A stretch of DNA of 40,714 nt from positions 1-40,714 of the IMG/VR virus record IMGVR_UViG_3300047408_000298; one strand, written 5' to 3'. The position numbers and the translations under genes are program-made. This stretch comes from a virus. The notes below the pieces were generated by a model. The model was not told the DNA's origin. It did no database searches and saw nothing but the letters and a program-made list of their open reading frames with translations. Below, piece after piece: positions 29,042 to 38,812 of this stretch (position 1 is its first letter; every line of letters starts with the position of its first letter).

Positions 29042-31633
29042 GTGCCTAAGATCCCCCTCTTCACGGCGGATGCCGCGGTCGCGCGCTACACGCCGCCGAT
29101 GCAGGACCCCGGCGCGATGGCGGCCCCTGGCCGGGCGCTGGCGCAATTGGGTGGCGCGGTCGCCGACATCGGCACCGATTTCCTTCAGAAATATGCCGAA
29201 GCGCGGCAACAGGCCGATGCCGCCGACCGGGTGGCGAAGGCAAGCCGCGCGCTGTCGGAACAAGAAGACATCTATTCCAAGGCGGACGATTCGATCGCGG
29301 CGGGAAAGGGCTATGGCGAGGCGGCGGCGAAGATCAAGGCCGAAGCGCTCAAGGATGTCACCGATCTGCGCGTGTCGAATTACGTCGGGCAGCGAATCGA
29401 CACCGAGACGCTGACTCGCGGCGAGTCGGTGCGGCGCCAATCCTTCGGCAATGAATCGAGCGCCGCGCGCGGCAATCTCGAAAAACAGCTTGGCCAATAC
29501 GGGTTTCAGGCGGCGACGGGGAACACGCCGGAAATCCGCAGCCTCGCGCATGACAATGCCATGGCTGCGATCAAGGGCGCGGCGGCGAGCGGCTACATCA
29601 ACGGCGAAAAAGCAGCCGCGTATGGGCTGAATTTCAATGAGGGCGCGGCGATCGGGCGGGTGCGCTTTCACATGAACGAAGCGCTGACGACGGAAGACCC
29701 CGAACTCGCGGCCTACCGTGCGAATGCGCTGGCTCAGGACATGCAGAAAAATCCGGAGCATTACGAGGACATCAGCGCGGAACGCTTCGGCACGCTCGCC
29801 GATGAAGCGGCGCGCATGGCGCATACGCTGCAAGACCGTTACGAAAATTCCCTGGAAGCAAGCAAGGCGATCCAGAATCATCAAACCATCGAAGCCGCGC
29901 AGGACGATGCCAAATCGAAATATCATACGGGAATGGGCATCGCCGATGCGCCGACCGATCAGCAAATTCGGGACGCGCTGCCCAAAGACCCGGTAGCCGC
30001 GGAGAAGCTGATCGCGGAACGCGCGATGGCAGGGGAGTTCTACGACGCGACTCAGAACATGGCATGGACCACGCCTGCGGAAGACAATGCCCAAGCGGAG
30101 GCGTTCGCCGCGAAGCCCGGAATACTGGCAGAGCAACAAGCGCAGCAATACACCGCCTGGGTGAACGCGCAGAACAAGAAATACAAGGCGCTCACCGAAG
30201 ACCCCGCGAGTTATGTGCTGGGCAACTCGCCTGAGACGCGACAGGCGATGGAGAGTGCGCAGACGCCCGAACAGATGAAGGCGGCGCTCGCCGCGCAAGA
30301 TGGGCTCTATGACCGTCTCGAAGTGCCGTCCGACCGGCGCGCGGTGCTGACGAAAGCGCAAGCGGAGCGCAGTGTCGCGCAGCTTTTGGACAAACCCGAG
30401 AACGCGCCGGCCATCCTCGAAGGGCAGCAAAAGCTCTTTGGCGACCGCTGGCCGCGCGTGTTTCAGGATTTGACGGCGCTCGGCAAGCTGCCGCCGGCGA
30501 TGCAGGCGGTGGGCAATCTCATGGACGGAAAGGAGCCGACGCGCGATGCCGTGATCCTGGCGCGGTGGATCGCGCAAACCAAAGATAGGCAGGTCGATGA
30601 TCTGATCGGCAGCACCGCGAAAAGCGACATCGACAGGAACATCGTCGCCAATGAGGACGTGCAACGATTCAATCGGTCGATGTCATTGCAGGGCCTTCCG
30701 AACAACCAGATCGCCGGCATCAATGATGGCATCGTGGCGCTCGCCTATGCGAAAAGATTTCAGGATCAGGATGCGTCGGCGGCACAGCACGCGGCCGATG
30801 CCTTTCTCGGCAAATATCAATTTCTCGGTGCGGCGCGCATCCCGCGCGAGAATTACGATGCGGTGAACCGCGCCGCGACGGCAACGCTGAACACGCTGAA
30901 GCCTGAACAGATTCAGATCCCGCGCGAGTATGGCGGCAACCCCATACCTTCGACGCCGGTCGTGGCCGACCCGGCAACCGTCATGCCGGGCGTGCTTCAT
31001 CTCAATGAGAAGATCGCGCCCAAAGTGCCGGAGGGTGCGCCGCGGCCGCTGGCGCCGGGGGAATGGATCGACAATCCGCCCAGCATGGGCAAACAGGGGA
31101 GTTGGTCGAGCGAAATCACCAACACCGTACAAGCCGGTCAAGAGCCGCGTTTGAACAATGGCCGCGCGACGATCCTTCCCGGCATGTGGATCGTGAACGG
31201 CAAGCCGGTGCATGTCGATGAGGATACGGCCGTCGAATATGCGTTGCGGAGCGGGCTCAAGTTCAAGAGCTACAACAGCAACCAAGAGGCAGAGAAAGCG
31301 TCGCAGGATCGAGAGGACGCCTGGCAGAAGATTGCGCCGAAGGATGCCGGCCAAGTTGCGCCGTTGTGGGAGCCTGGCGCACGGGCCGCCAGCGTGTCGG
31401 GACCGCTCGGGCCGCCGGAACGATTTCTCGAGCTCGTGCAGGATTCGTCGCTATGGATCAACAACCCGCGCGCCGATGGCCTGCGGCTGATGGACATCGA
31501 CGGTAAGCTCGTCAGGACCAAGGACGGCAAGCCGCTCGAAATTCCGTTCACTGTCATGCCGCCGCCGGGACCCGCATATGGCAACCCCGGCAAGTTCGAT
31601 CCGATAAACCTGCCGGCGGGCGGCATACCATGA
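29042..31633 (+). CDS. Large internal virion protein (gp15-like), 863 aa
   Basis: Begins at a GTG immediately after the gp14-like stop, with AGGGGG upstream. The opening MPKIPLFTADAAVARYTPPM is typical for these proteins. Most of the chain is helical and charged, with coiled segments (LQKYAEARQQADAADRVAKA) and repeated helix pairs, as in ejectosome proteins that line the DNA tunnel. The C-terminal 200 residues are more proline-rich. No lytic transglycosylase motif is visible. The stop overlaps the next start by 4 nt. Confidence 0.75.
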   Translation: MPKIPLFTADAAVARYTPPMQDPGAMAAPGRALAQLGGAVADIGTDFLQKYAEARQQADAADRVAKASRALSEQEDIYSKADDSIAAGKGYGEAAAKIKAEALKDVTDLRVSNYVGQRIDTETLTRGESVRRQSFGNESSAARGNLEKQLGQYGFQAATGNTPEIRSLAHDNAMAAIKGAAASGYINGEKAAAYGLNFNEGAAIGRVRFHMNEALTTEDPELAAYRANALAQDMQKNPEHYEDISAERFGTLADEAARMAHTLQDRYENSLEASKAIQNHQTIEAAQDDAKSKYHTGMGIADAPTDQQIRDALPKDPVAAEKLIAERAMAGEFYDATQNMAWTTPAEDNAQAEAFAAKPGILAEQQAQQYTAWVNAQNKKYKALTEDPASYVLGNSPETRQAMESAQTPEQMKAALAAQDGLYDRLEVPSDRRAVLTKAQAERSVAQLLDKPENAPAILEGQQKLFGDRWPRVFQDLTALGKLPPAMQAVGNLMDGKEPTRDAVILARWIAQTKDRQVDDLIGSTAKSDIDRNIVANEDVQRFNRSMSLQGLPNNQIAGINDGIVALAYAKRFQDQDASAAQHAADAFLGKYQFLGAARIPRENYDAVNRAATATLNTLKPEQIQIPREYGGNPIPSTPVVADPATVMPGVLHLNEKIAPKVPEGAPRPLAPGEWIDNPPSMGKQGSWSSEITNTVQAGQEPRLNNGRATILPGMWIVNGKPVHVDEDTAVEYALRSGLKFKSYNSNQEAEKASQDREDAWQKIAPKDAGQVAPLWEPGARAASVSGPLGPPERFLELVQDSSLWINNPRADGLRLMDIDGKLVRTKDGKPLEIPFTVMPPPGPAYGNPGKFDPINLPAGGIP

Positions 31634-33489
31634 GCGAGTTCGTTTCCGAACAGACCTTCGAGCAGCCCGACTATGTTCCGCGCGGCGCGTACCGGGCGCG
31701 GTTCGGGCGCGAGTTCGGCGCGGCGGTCGAAGGCGCGTTCGACGAGGGAAGCGGCGCGATCGGACGGGCCACGGAGCGCGGCGCGTATGCGGGGGCGTCC
31801 ACCGTCGATCGCGCGCTGTATCTCGGCATGACCGAAGCGGGCGGCGGCCCGATGATCGGCGCGCGCGATGCGCCGCGGCCGATCGAAACGCCGCTGCTGT
31901 CGGCCGATGATGTGAACCAGCGCTATGCCCCGATCGGCCCGGACGGCAAGCCGGTCAAGCTCACCGACACGCCGATGCGGGAAGGTCTGGCGCAATTGCT
32001 GGGCGAGCAGAAGCGGCGCGAAATCGAGCGCGACAAGATCCTCAGCACCTTCCAGGCGCAAGCGCCCTGGTACACGCAATTGGGCACCTTCCTGACCGCG
32101 CCGCTGGCGGACCCGCTCAATGTCGCGGCGGGATTTCTGCCGGGCATCGGCGAGGAAGCGATTCTCTCGCGCATCGGCGGCGGCTTCCTGGCGCGCACGG
32201 TGGCACGTTTGGGCGCGGGGGCGACGGCGGGCGTGGCGGGGCAAGTGCCGCTGTCCGCGTTACGCTATGGGTTCAGCCAGGAAGAAGGCGCGGATTATTC
32301 TCTGCGCTCGGCGTTTCGCGATCTGATGTTCGGCGCGGCGTTCGGCGCGGTGTTGCACACCGGCTTCGGCACGCTTGGCGAGGCGGTGTTTGGGCCGCCT
32401 AAGCGGGCGATCGAGCCGCCGCCGCCGGGTGTGCCGCCGGGCGAACGCCCAACACTGCCGGGGGCACCGAAAGAGGCGCCGCGCGCGCCGTTCGGCGGCA
32501 CCGATGAAGAGATGGAGAATCCCTTCCTTCGTCCGCAGCCGGAGGACGAAGAACCTGTGCCGCCGCCGCATCCCTCCGTGCCCCTTGTCGGGCGCGATCT
32601 ACGCCTGACCGCCGATGAGGCGGCGTTGAGGGCGGAAGACGCCAATCTGTTGCGGCAGATTCGCGATCTGCCGCGCGGCGGGCGGCCGGCGGCGAATGCG
32701 CTCGCGCGGCTCGAAGTGGTGAATCGCGAATTGGCGAAGGAAGACCTGACGCCGGAAGCGCGCACCGAATTGCAGCGCCGGCGCGACGAATTGCTGGCCG
32801 ATACGACGCCGGAAAAGTTGAAGGAGCAAGCCGCGCCGCTCGAGGCCCGCCGCACCTTGCAGGCGCAGCGCGAAGCCATCGCGGCGAAGCTCGATGCGAT
32901 TGCCGCCGAACGCGGGCAACCGAAGATCATCTCGAGGTTTGGCGATCTTGCGGAGGCGATGGCCAGGGTGTTGTCGGCCGATGCCGAAACCAAGGCCGCC
33001 GCTGCCCGCGCCGCGGTCTCGCAAATCATCGATGGCCGTCCCGTCGATGTGCTGCATCTGTTCGATTTCAGCGGGCGCAAACCGCGCGAGACGGAAGGCT
33101 TCGCGAGCGAGCAACAGGATCTCTACGACGGCGGCTATTCGCCGGGCATTCCGCAAGAGCAGTTCGATGCGCTGCACAATGTCATGTATGGCGACGAAGC
33201 CGCGCCCGTCGAGCTCGCCGATCCGCCGCGGGAGCCGGGTGCGGAAGCGCCGAAGGCGGAATCTGCCAAGGCGGCCAAGGCGCCGGAAGGCGAAGGCAAG
33301 CCCGCGCTGAAAACCCGCATGTCCGATCTGTTGCGCCGCTTCGTCGGCAAGGATGCGGAAACGATGGATCTGAAGGCGCTCGACGATGACGGCGCGATCG
33401 CAGCCGCGCTGAAGGATGTCGAGAACACGGGTCTGATCGAAGACGCCTACGGCCAAGCGGCTGAATGCCTGACCGAAGGGGAGATGTGA
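31630..33489 (+). CDS. Internal virion protein, 619 aa
   Basis: Helical protein of the ejection-protein cluster. The N-terminus (MSEFVSEQTFEQPDYVPR) closely resembles a stretch in the secreted small protein at 8271. A hydrophobic region (about residues 150-250, including GFLPGIGEEAILSRIGGGF and LGAGATAGVAGQVPLSALRY) could insert into membranes; a proline-rich linker follows, then a long coiled region (RELAKEDLTPEARTELQRRR). The overlap with both neighbours suggests co-assembly with the 863- and 900-residue proteins. Function is inferred from context. Confidence 0.7.
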   Translation: MSEFVSEQTFEQPDYVPRGAYRARFGREFGAAVEGAFDEGSGAIGRATERGAYAGASTVDRALYLGMTEAGGGPMIGARDAPRPIETPLLSADDVNQRYAPIGPDGKPVKLTDTPMREGLAQLLGEQKRREIERDKILSTFQAQAPWYTQLGTFLTAPLADPLNVAAGFLPGIGEEAILSRIGGGFLARTVARLGAGATAGVAGQVPLSALRYGFSQEEGADYSLRSAFRDLMFGAAFGAVLHTGFGTLGEAVFGPPKRAIEPPPPGVPPGERPTLPGAPKEAPRAPFGGTDEEMENPFLRPQPEDEEPVPPPHPSVPLVGRDLRLTADEAALRAEDANLLRQIRDLPRGGRPAANALARLEVVNRELAKEDLTPEARTELQRRRDELLADTTPEKLKEQAAPLEARRTLQAQREAIAAKLDAIAAERGQPKIISRFGDLAEAMARVLSADAETKAAAARAAVSQIIDGRPVDVLHLFDFSGRKPRETEGFASEQQDLYDGGYSPGIPQEQFDALHNVMYGDEAAPVELADPPREPGAEAPKAESAKAAKAPEGEGKPALKTRMSDLLRRFVGKDAETMDLKALDDDGAIAAALKDVENTGLIEDAYGQAAECLTEGEM

Positions 33490-36191
33490 TGGCGGGCAAG
33501 CGAAAGCTGAAACCGGAAAAATGGGCCGCCTGTGTGGCGGCCATCGCGGCGAAAGGCAAGATCACATCCGGCGAGGCGCTGAAGCTGCTCGAAGAGGTCG
33601 CCAATCGCGGCGAGAAAATGCGCCTCACCGGAACCGCCGATCCGTTCGTCACTGCGGCCAAGGATCTTGTGACGAATTTGAAGGACGCGGCGGACAGGCG
33701 CGTGCTCGATGCGCTGCGCAATGCGGGCGTGCGCAAAAAGATTCTCGATGAAATCAAAGTCGCGGGCGGGCTCGCCAAGGCGGCGGACACGATTCGCAGC
33801 AATCTACACGGCACCAATGTCGGGCACCGCGACTCGGTGCAGGCGCGCTCGCGCGGCACGGCGGCGGACATGCAGGCGCCGGTCGATCGCGCCATTGAAA
33901 AAGCCGGGCTGAAGGAGGCGGCCAGATTGGGCGCGCTCGATGACGATGCGGCCAATGACATGTGGGCGATGAAGGCGGGGCCGCCGAAAGGCCCGGCCAA
34001 CAATCCGGCGCGCAAGCTCGCCGAAATCCTGGCACCCGCGCTCAGCCTGATCCGCACGCGATTGAACATGGCGGGCGCGCATATCGGCGATGTGCTCGAT
34101 CACGTCGCCCATACCAATTACGACGGCAGAAAGATGCGGATCGCGGCGGGGCGCAACAAAACCCCCGACGAGGCATTCGAGGCGTGGTGGGCGGTGACGG
34201 AGTCGCGCTGGAATCCCGAAACCTTCGCCGACAATCATGTGGAGCCCGAAGGCAAGGAGACGATGGGCGATGCGCGCCGGCGCTTCGGGCGTTCGGTGTT
34301 CGATGCGCTGGTGACGGGCGTTCACAAGCAAGGGCCGGGGCTCGAGTATTCGACCGAAGGCTTCGTGCCAGCCGCCTATGAAGGCTCGTCGAACCTGGCG
34401 CGCAAGCTGTCGGAGCCGCGGGTCATCCGTTGGAAAAGCGGCAAGGCATGGATGGAGAACATGCGCCAGTTCGGCATGGCGACGACGCTGACCCAGGCCG
34501 TCATGCAGGAAATCGAAACCGGCGCACGGCACATCGCGCTGATGGAAAAATTCGGCACGAATCCGATGGGCAATCTCAAGCAGATCATGCGGAAGGTGGA
34601 AGAGGATTACCGCTCCGATCTCGATGGGGTGCGCAAATTTCAGAACAAGAAGAACGGCATCGAAGCGGTGATGATGCAATTGGACGGCAGCGCCAACCGG
34701 CCCGCAAACCAGTTGGGCGCGGCGATCTCGTCCAGTATCCGCACCGGGCTGACCCTGGGTTTCGGCGGCGGCTTCGGCCTGACCCATTTCGCGTCGGTGT
34801 GGCCGACCGTGACTTCCGAATTGCGTCATCATGGTGTGCCGATGCTGAAGTCGTTGGGCCTGATCGTCCAGAATCTCGTGGGCGGGCGGCATTGGACTTC
34901 GGAAGAACGCAAGGAAATCCAGGCGCAACTCGGGGCCTATGCGTCGGGGCTGACGCGGGAGATGTATTCGCGCTGGCAACCCGATGTCGATGGGATTCCC
35001 GGCCGGCTCGCGGCACTCGCGAACACCTTCATGAAGTTCACGGCGCTGCCCTACATCTTCGAGAACACGCAGGCCGGGGTGCGCGAAACGCTCGCCAATC
35101 AACTCGCCCGCCACGGCGGCAAAGGCTTCGGCGAGCTCGATCCGCATCTCTCCCAGATGATGGGCAAATACGGCATCGGCGAAGCGGAATGGGATCTCCT
35201 GCGCGCGGTGCCCGATCTGCCCAAGGCCGACGGCATGACCTACCTCACCCCGGATACGGGGCGGCGGATTGATCCGGTCGAAGCCGAAAAGCTGTTGCGC
35301 GCGCGTGGCACGCTCAGTCCGGAATCGGGGCCGGCGGCGATCGCGCGCGAAGTCGAACATCTGGGCTATGAACTGTCCGACAAGCTCTCGTCCTATTACG
35401 GCGATACGGCGGCAAATTCGGTGGTGACGCCCGGCGCCAAGGAACGCGCCTTGCTGTTGGGGAGAACGCAGCGCGGCACGATACCGGGCGAGACGCTGCG
35501 CTTCATGACGCAATTCAAGATGTGGCCGGTCGCGGCGATGACGCAATTGATCGGGCGCGAAATCCATCTGTCGCTCAACAAGAAGGATATGGCCTGGGGG
35601 CTCGGCACGCTCGCCGCGATGTCAACCTTGACGGGCTATCTGCGCATGAGTGTGAACGATGTGGCGCAGGGCCGCCCGGTGCGCGATCCGGCGGACCCGC
35701 GCACGCTCATGGCCGCGATGGCGCAAGGCGGCGGCGTCGGCATCCTCGGCGATTTTCTGTTCGGCGAAGTCAACCGTTTCGAGGGCGGCATCCTCGGTTG
35801 GGCGGGCGGGCCGCTCGGCACCGATGCCGATACCTTCATCAAGATTTATCAGCGTTGGACGACCGGCAAATATGAAAGCGAGAAAAGCAAGGGGCCGTGG
35901 CCGGATCTTCTGCGCTTCGGCGTGCGGCATGTGCCCTTCGCGAACCTCGTCTATCTGAAGGGCTTTCTCGATTACCTGGTCTGGTATCACGCCTATGAGG
36001 CCATGTCGCCGGGCTGGTGGGAGCGGACCAATCGCCGCCTGATCCGCGAGCAAGGCCGCGGCATGGCGGGCTATACGCCCGGCGGCGGTGTGCCGGGGCC
36101 GGTCGAAGCCTTCAAGGACGAGTTCGGCATCGGCCGGCAACCCGCGCCGGCGCCGCCGCGCGGGACGGTGCAACAACCGACGATTCAATGA
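33489..36191 (+). CDS. Large internal virion protein (gp16-like position), 900 aa
   Basis: Starts at ATG 33489 in a TGATG overlap. It is a long helical protein with several hydrophobic, glycine-rich segments (SSSIRTGLTLGFGGGFGLTH, MAAMAQGGGVGILGDFLFGE, LKGFLDYLVWYHAYEAM) that could form a channel through the host envelope during DNA ejection, the role of T7 gp16-type proteins. No lysozyme or transglycosylase active-site motif is evident, in contrast to T7 gp16. The C-terminus is Pro-rich. The assignment is by order and character, not by detected family. Confidence 0.7.
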   Translation: MAGKRKLKPEKWAACVAAIAAKGKITSGEALKLLEEVANRGEKMRLTGTADPFVTAAKDLVTNLKDAADRRVLDALRNAGVRKKILDEIKVAGGLAKAADTIRSNLHGTNVGHRDSVQARSRGTAADMQAPVDRAIEKAGLKEAARLGALDDDAANDMWAMKAGPPKGPANNPARKLAEILAPALSLIRTRLNMAGAHIGDVLDHVAHTNYDGRKMRIAAGRNKTPDEAFEAWWAVTESRWNPETFADNHVEPEGKETMGDARRRFGRSVFDALVTGVHKQGPGLEYSTEGFVPAAYEGSSNLARKLSEPRVIRWKSGKAWMENMRQFGMATTLTQAVMQEIETGARHIALMEKFGTNPMGNLKQIMRKVEEDYRSDLDGVRKFQNKKNGIEAVMMQLDGSANRPANQLGAAISSSIRTGLTLGFGGGFGLTHFASVWPTVTSELRHHGVPMLKSLGLIVQNLVGGRHWTSEERKEIQAQLGAYASGLTREMYSRWQPDVDGIPGRLAALANTFMKFTALPYIFENTQAGVRETLANQLARHGGKGFGELDPHLSQMMGKYGIGEAEWDLLRAVPDLPKADGMTYLTPDTGRRIDPVEAEKLLRARGTLSPESGPAAIAREVEHLGYELSDKLSSYYGDTAANSVVTPGAKERALLLGRTQRGTIPGETLRFMTQFKMWPVAAMTQLIGREIHLSLNKKDMAWGLGTLAAMSTLTGYLRMSVNDVAQGRPVRDPADPRTLMAAMAQGGGVGILGDFLFGEVNRFEGGILGWAGGPLGTDADTFIKIYQRWTTGKYESEKSKGPWPDLLRFGVRHVPFANLVYLKGFLDYLVWYHAYEAMSPGWWERTNRRLIREQGRGMAGYTPGGGVPGPVEAFKDEFGIGRQPAPAPPRGTVQQPTIQ

Positions 36192-36222
36192 TGCCAGTCT
36201 GGTCAATGATGGGAGTTGGGCG

Positions 36223-38409
36223 ATGACGGTTGAATCGATTTACGGGCCGGTCTCGTATTCGGGCAATGGGGTCACGGTTGCGTTCGCGTTCCCGTTTCAG
36301 TTCTTCGCGCCTTCCGATCTGATCGTGCGGCTTTTCGACCTTTCCACCCATACCGATATTGCGCCTGTGCTGCTGCTCAATGGGGCCGCGGCCTTCGACT
36401 ATCAGGTGACGGGGACGATCGATGACGAAGGGACGGGCGAATATCTCAACGGCACGGTGACGTTCAACACCGCCCCGCCCGCGAATTATCAGATCACCAT
36501 CGAGCGGTCGGTCGCGGCTCTGCAAAGCGTGTCGCTCGCCGATGACTCTCTCTTCCCCGCGAAAAGCGTCGAAGCAGAGTTGGACCGCTTGCAAATGCAG
36601 ATTCAGCAAGGGACCGCGCTTCAGGCCCGCGCGATCACGGCTCCGGCGTCGGATGGGCCGGTCGATCTGATCTTGCCGCCGGCGGCCGCGCGCGCCGATA
36701 TGGTTTTGAGCTTCGATGATGGCGGCAATGTCGAAACCGTCATCTCCAAAGGCGCGGTGCAGGCCGCGATCGCGGCGCTCGATGCCGGGATTGCGCCCGC
36801 GCCCGCAACGGCGAGCTGGGCGACTTCGCTCGCCGCGGCGCTCGTGCTCTATGCCGCGCCCGTCATCGTCGCCGATGGCCAGGCCATGGTGGTGTCGGGG
36901 CGCAATGCGGTCCATGACGGCTATGAAGGCACCTTCATCTACAAGGCGGCCGATACCGTCAGCACGTTTCCGCAAAGCGGACGCGGCTTTGTTGACGCTT
37001 CGGGGCGGCGCTGGTTTAGGGACTATCCCAAGGGTCTCGTCAATGCGCTCTGGTATGGTGCCAGGGGCGATGGCGCGACCGACGATTGGGCGGCGCTCGA
37101 TGCCTGCTGGCAAGACGCGATCGGCCAGAACCAATCCGGCATCTTCGTTCCTACCGGCACCTATGCGTTGAGCCGCCCGCTTAACATCAACAACGCCTCG
37201 CTGATCGGCGCCTCGGAAGTGGGCACGGCGTTCATGCCGCTGGCGACGACCGCGGGCGATGCGGTGCTGTATGCCGATGCCTCCCGCGCGGGCGGCGGCG
37301 GCACCGATGCGCGCTATACGAATTTCCGCATTCTCGGCAATCGCGCTGCCCTCTCGGCCCCGGTCGCCGGGCTGAAGCTCATCGGCAATGTGCTCTACTG
37401 CACGTTCCAGAACATCCGCATCGAGGAATGCAGCGGCGCCAGCGTGCTGCTCGATGCGACGTTGCCGGGGCCGGAACGGCCGACGGCGATCACCTTCATC
37501 AACGTGCATGTAAGCGCCTGCACATCGCATGGCTGGTATTTCAAGGCCGGGCGCAACATCACCATGCTCGATTGTGCGTCGGAAGGGATCGGCGGCAACG
37601 GGGTCCATTTCAGCGGCGAAACCGAGGCGCTGTCGAAGATCGAAAACGCCCGGATGTATCTGGAGAACATCGCGGGCGACGGCATCTTCCTTGGCGATGG
37701 CGACGAATTTCGGACCATCAGCCCGCTCGTGCACGGCTATGGCTCCGAGGCTGCGCCCAATTACGGCTATCGCGTCGATGGTGCGGTCTCTACCGACCGG
37801 ACCTATCTCTATGGTGGGGATTTCACGAAGAATCCGACGCCGCTGTTGCGTGATCCGTTGCGCAGCACGAACGGCAGGGCCAATGCGGGCAGCATGGATG
37901 TCCGCTTCGCCTCTGGCGATACGCATGTGGTCGAGAATGGCTACATCGCGCCGGGGCAATTGCAGATCCTGGGCAACCGCAGCGTGCAGATCCGGGGCAA
38001 CCGTTTCGTTACGCCGGTCAGCTCGTATCCGATGACCTTTACGAATGGCGACGGCGTTCTGGCCACAAACACGACAACGTTCCTGGGGCCGTTCTCGGGG
38101 GCGCAGGATGTCGTCGAGAACAGTGTCCGCCAATGGGTCACGGGCTATGTGACGCTGGCCGCCATGCGTGCCGAAAGCGATGTTCTGCCGGGCGGCACGT
38201 TCCAGTATCAGGTCCAAATTTTCGTCGATACGCTGCCCACGGCGTTGCTCTGCACTCTGACCAATGCAGGCGGCGGCGTCAGCACCGACATCGTGAACCA
38301 AGTCTTGGTGAGCCCGAACAGTTTCATCACCTGCCGCGTGTTGACCGATAACGGCGCGGCACCAATCCCGCAGCGCGGCATTCACGTCACGGTCAGCATG
38401 AGGACATAA
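36223..38409 (+). CDS. Tailspike: T7-type fibre N-terminus plus right-handed beta-helix
   Basis: 728 residues. Residues about 1-140 follow the T7 tail-fibre N-terminal domain (YGPVSYSGNGVTVAFAFPFQ, a PPANYQITIERSV strand, AKSVEAELDRLQMQIQ), which docks to the tail. From about 270 a pectate-lyase-type start (YGARGDGATDDWAALDACW, then GIFVPTGTYALSRP) begins a beta-helix with repeated N/G turns (NITMLDCASEGIGGNGVHF). This domain should bind and probably degrade a host surface polysaccharide. The start ATG 36223 has GGGAG upstream; upstream codons of the frame belong to the previous gene. Confidence 0.85.
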   Translation: MTVESIYGPVSYSGNGVTVAFAFPFQFFAPSDLIVRLFDLSTHTDIAPVLLLNGAAAFDYQVTGTIDDEGTGEYLNGTVTFNTAPPANYQITIERSVAALQSVSLADDSLFPAKSVEAELDRLQMQIQQGTALQARAITAPASDGPVDLILPPAAARADMVLSFDDGGNVETVISKGAVQAAIAALDAGIAPAPATASWATSLAAALVLYAAPVIVADGQAMVVSGRNAVHDGYEGTFIYKAADTVSTFPQSGRGFVDASGRRWFRDYPKGLVNALWYGARGDGATDDWAALDACWQDAIGQNQSGIFVPTGTYALSRPLNINNASLIGASEVGTAFMPLATTAGDAVLYADASRAGGGGTDARYTNFRILGNRAALSAPVAGLKLIGNVLYCTFQNIRIEECSGASVLLDATLPGPERPTAITFINVHVSACTSHGWYFKAGRNITMLDCASEGIGGNGVHFSGETEALSKIENARMYLENIAGDGIFLGDGDEFRTISPLVHGYGSEAAPNYGYRVDGAVSTDRTYLYGGDFTKNPTPLLRDPLRSTNGRANAGSMDVRFASGDTHVVENGYIAPGQLQILGNRSVQIRGNRFVTPVSSYPMTFTNGDGVLATNTTTFLGPFSGAQDVVENSVRQWVTGYVTLAAMRAESDVLPGGTFQYQVQIFVDTLPTALLCTLTNAGGGVSTDIVNQVLVSPNSFITCRVLTDNGAAPIPQRGIHVTVSMRT

Positions 38410-38418
38410 CGCTCGATC

Positions 38419-38483
38419 TTGACAGGCGCCGCGATTTTGTGGCGCTCCTAGATGGCACTCCAGTTTGAAAAGGGGGTGCGCTC
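38419..38483 (+). promoter_or_regulatory. Promoter-like motif copy 3 with SD-containing hairpin
   Basis: TTGACAG (38419-38425), 13 bases, GTGGCGCTCCT (38439-38449). A hairpin follows: GCACTCC (from about 38455) pairs with GGGGTGC just before the ATG at 38484, and the Shine-Dalgarno GGGGG is in its 3' arm. It would start a separate transcript for the two host-range genes that follow. Confidence 0.7.
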
Positions 38484-38759
38484 ATGGCCGATGTCTTCCA
38501 ATGGCTCAAAGGCCATGTGCTGCGATTGATCGGCCCGGCGCCGTCCGCCGTCGCTGTCGCGCCCAATGATGCCACCATTTTCCCGCAACCGACGCGCGGG
38601 CTCTATGTCGGCGGTGCGGGCAATGTCGCGGTGCGGATGCTCGAAGGCCAGAACGCCATCACCTTCATGAACGTGCCCGCGGGCACGCTGTTGCCGATCC
38701 GGGTCGATAAGGTGTTGCTGGCGGGAACGTCGGCGACGTTCATCTTGGCGGTCTATTGA
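38484..38759 (+). CDS. Spike-base protein (RcGTA Rcc01079-like)
   Basis: 91 residues that match by eye the spike-base family named after Rcc01079 of the Rhodobacter gene transfer agent: VAVAPNDATIFPQPTRGLYV, GGAGNVAVRMLEGQNAITFM, NVPAGTLLPIRVDKVLLAGT, ending in AY-like aromatics. In the GTA this protein supports the head spikes; here it sits beside tailspike genes and could anchor a fibre. It has its own promoter-like element. Confidence 0.75.
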   Translation: MADVFQWLKGHVLRLIGPAPSAVAVAPNDATIFPQPTRGLYVGGAGNVAVRMLEGQNAITFMNVPAGTLLPIRVDKVLLAGTSATFILAVY

Positions 38760-38812
38760 GAATGATGCCCGCACCAGGCATCGGCATCGGACTCGGAATT
38801 GGAGTAGGGACC

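Noticed and set aside
36112-38385. 757-codon minus-strand frame opposite the tailspike
   Set aside because: Same antisense effect; no start signal or domain.
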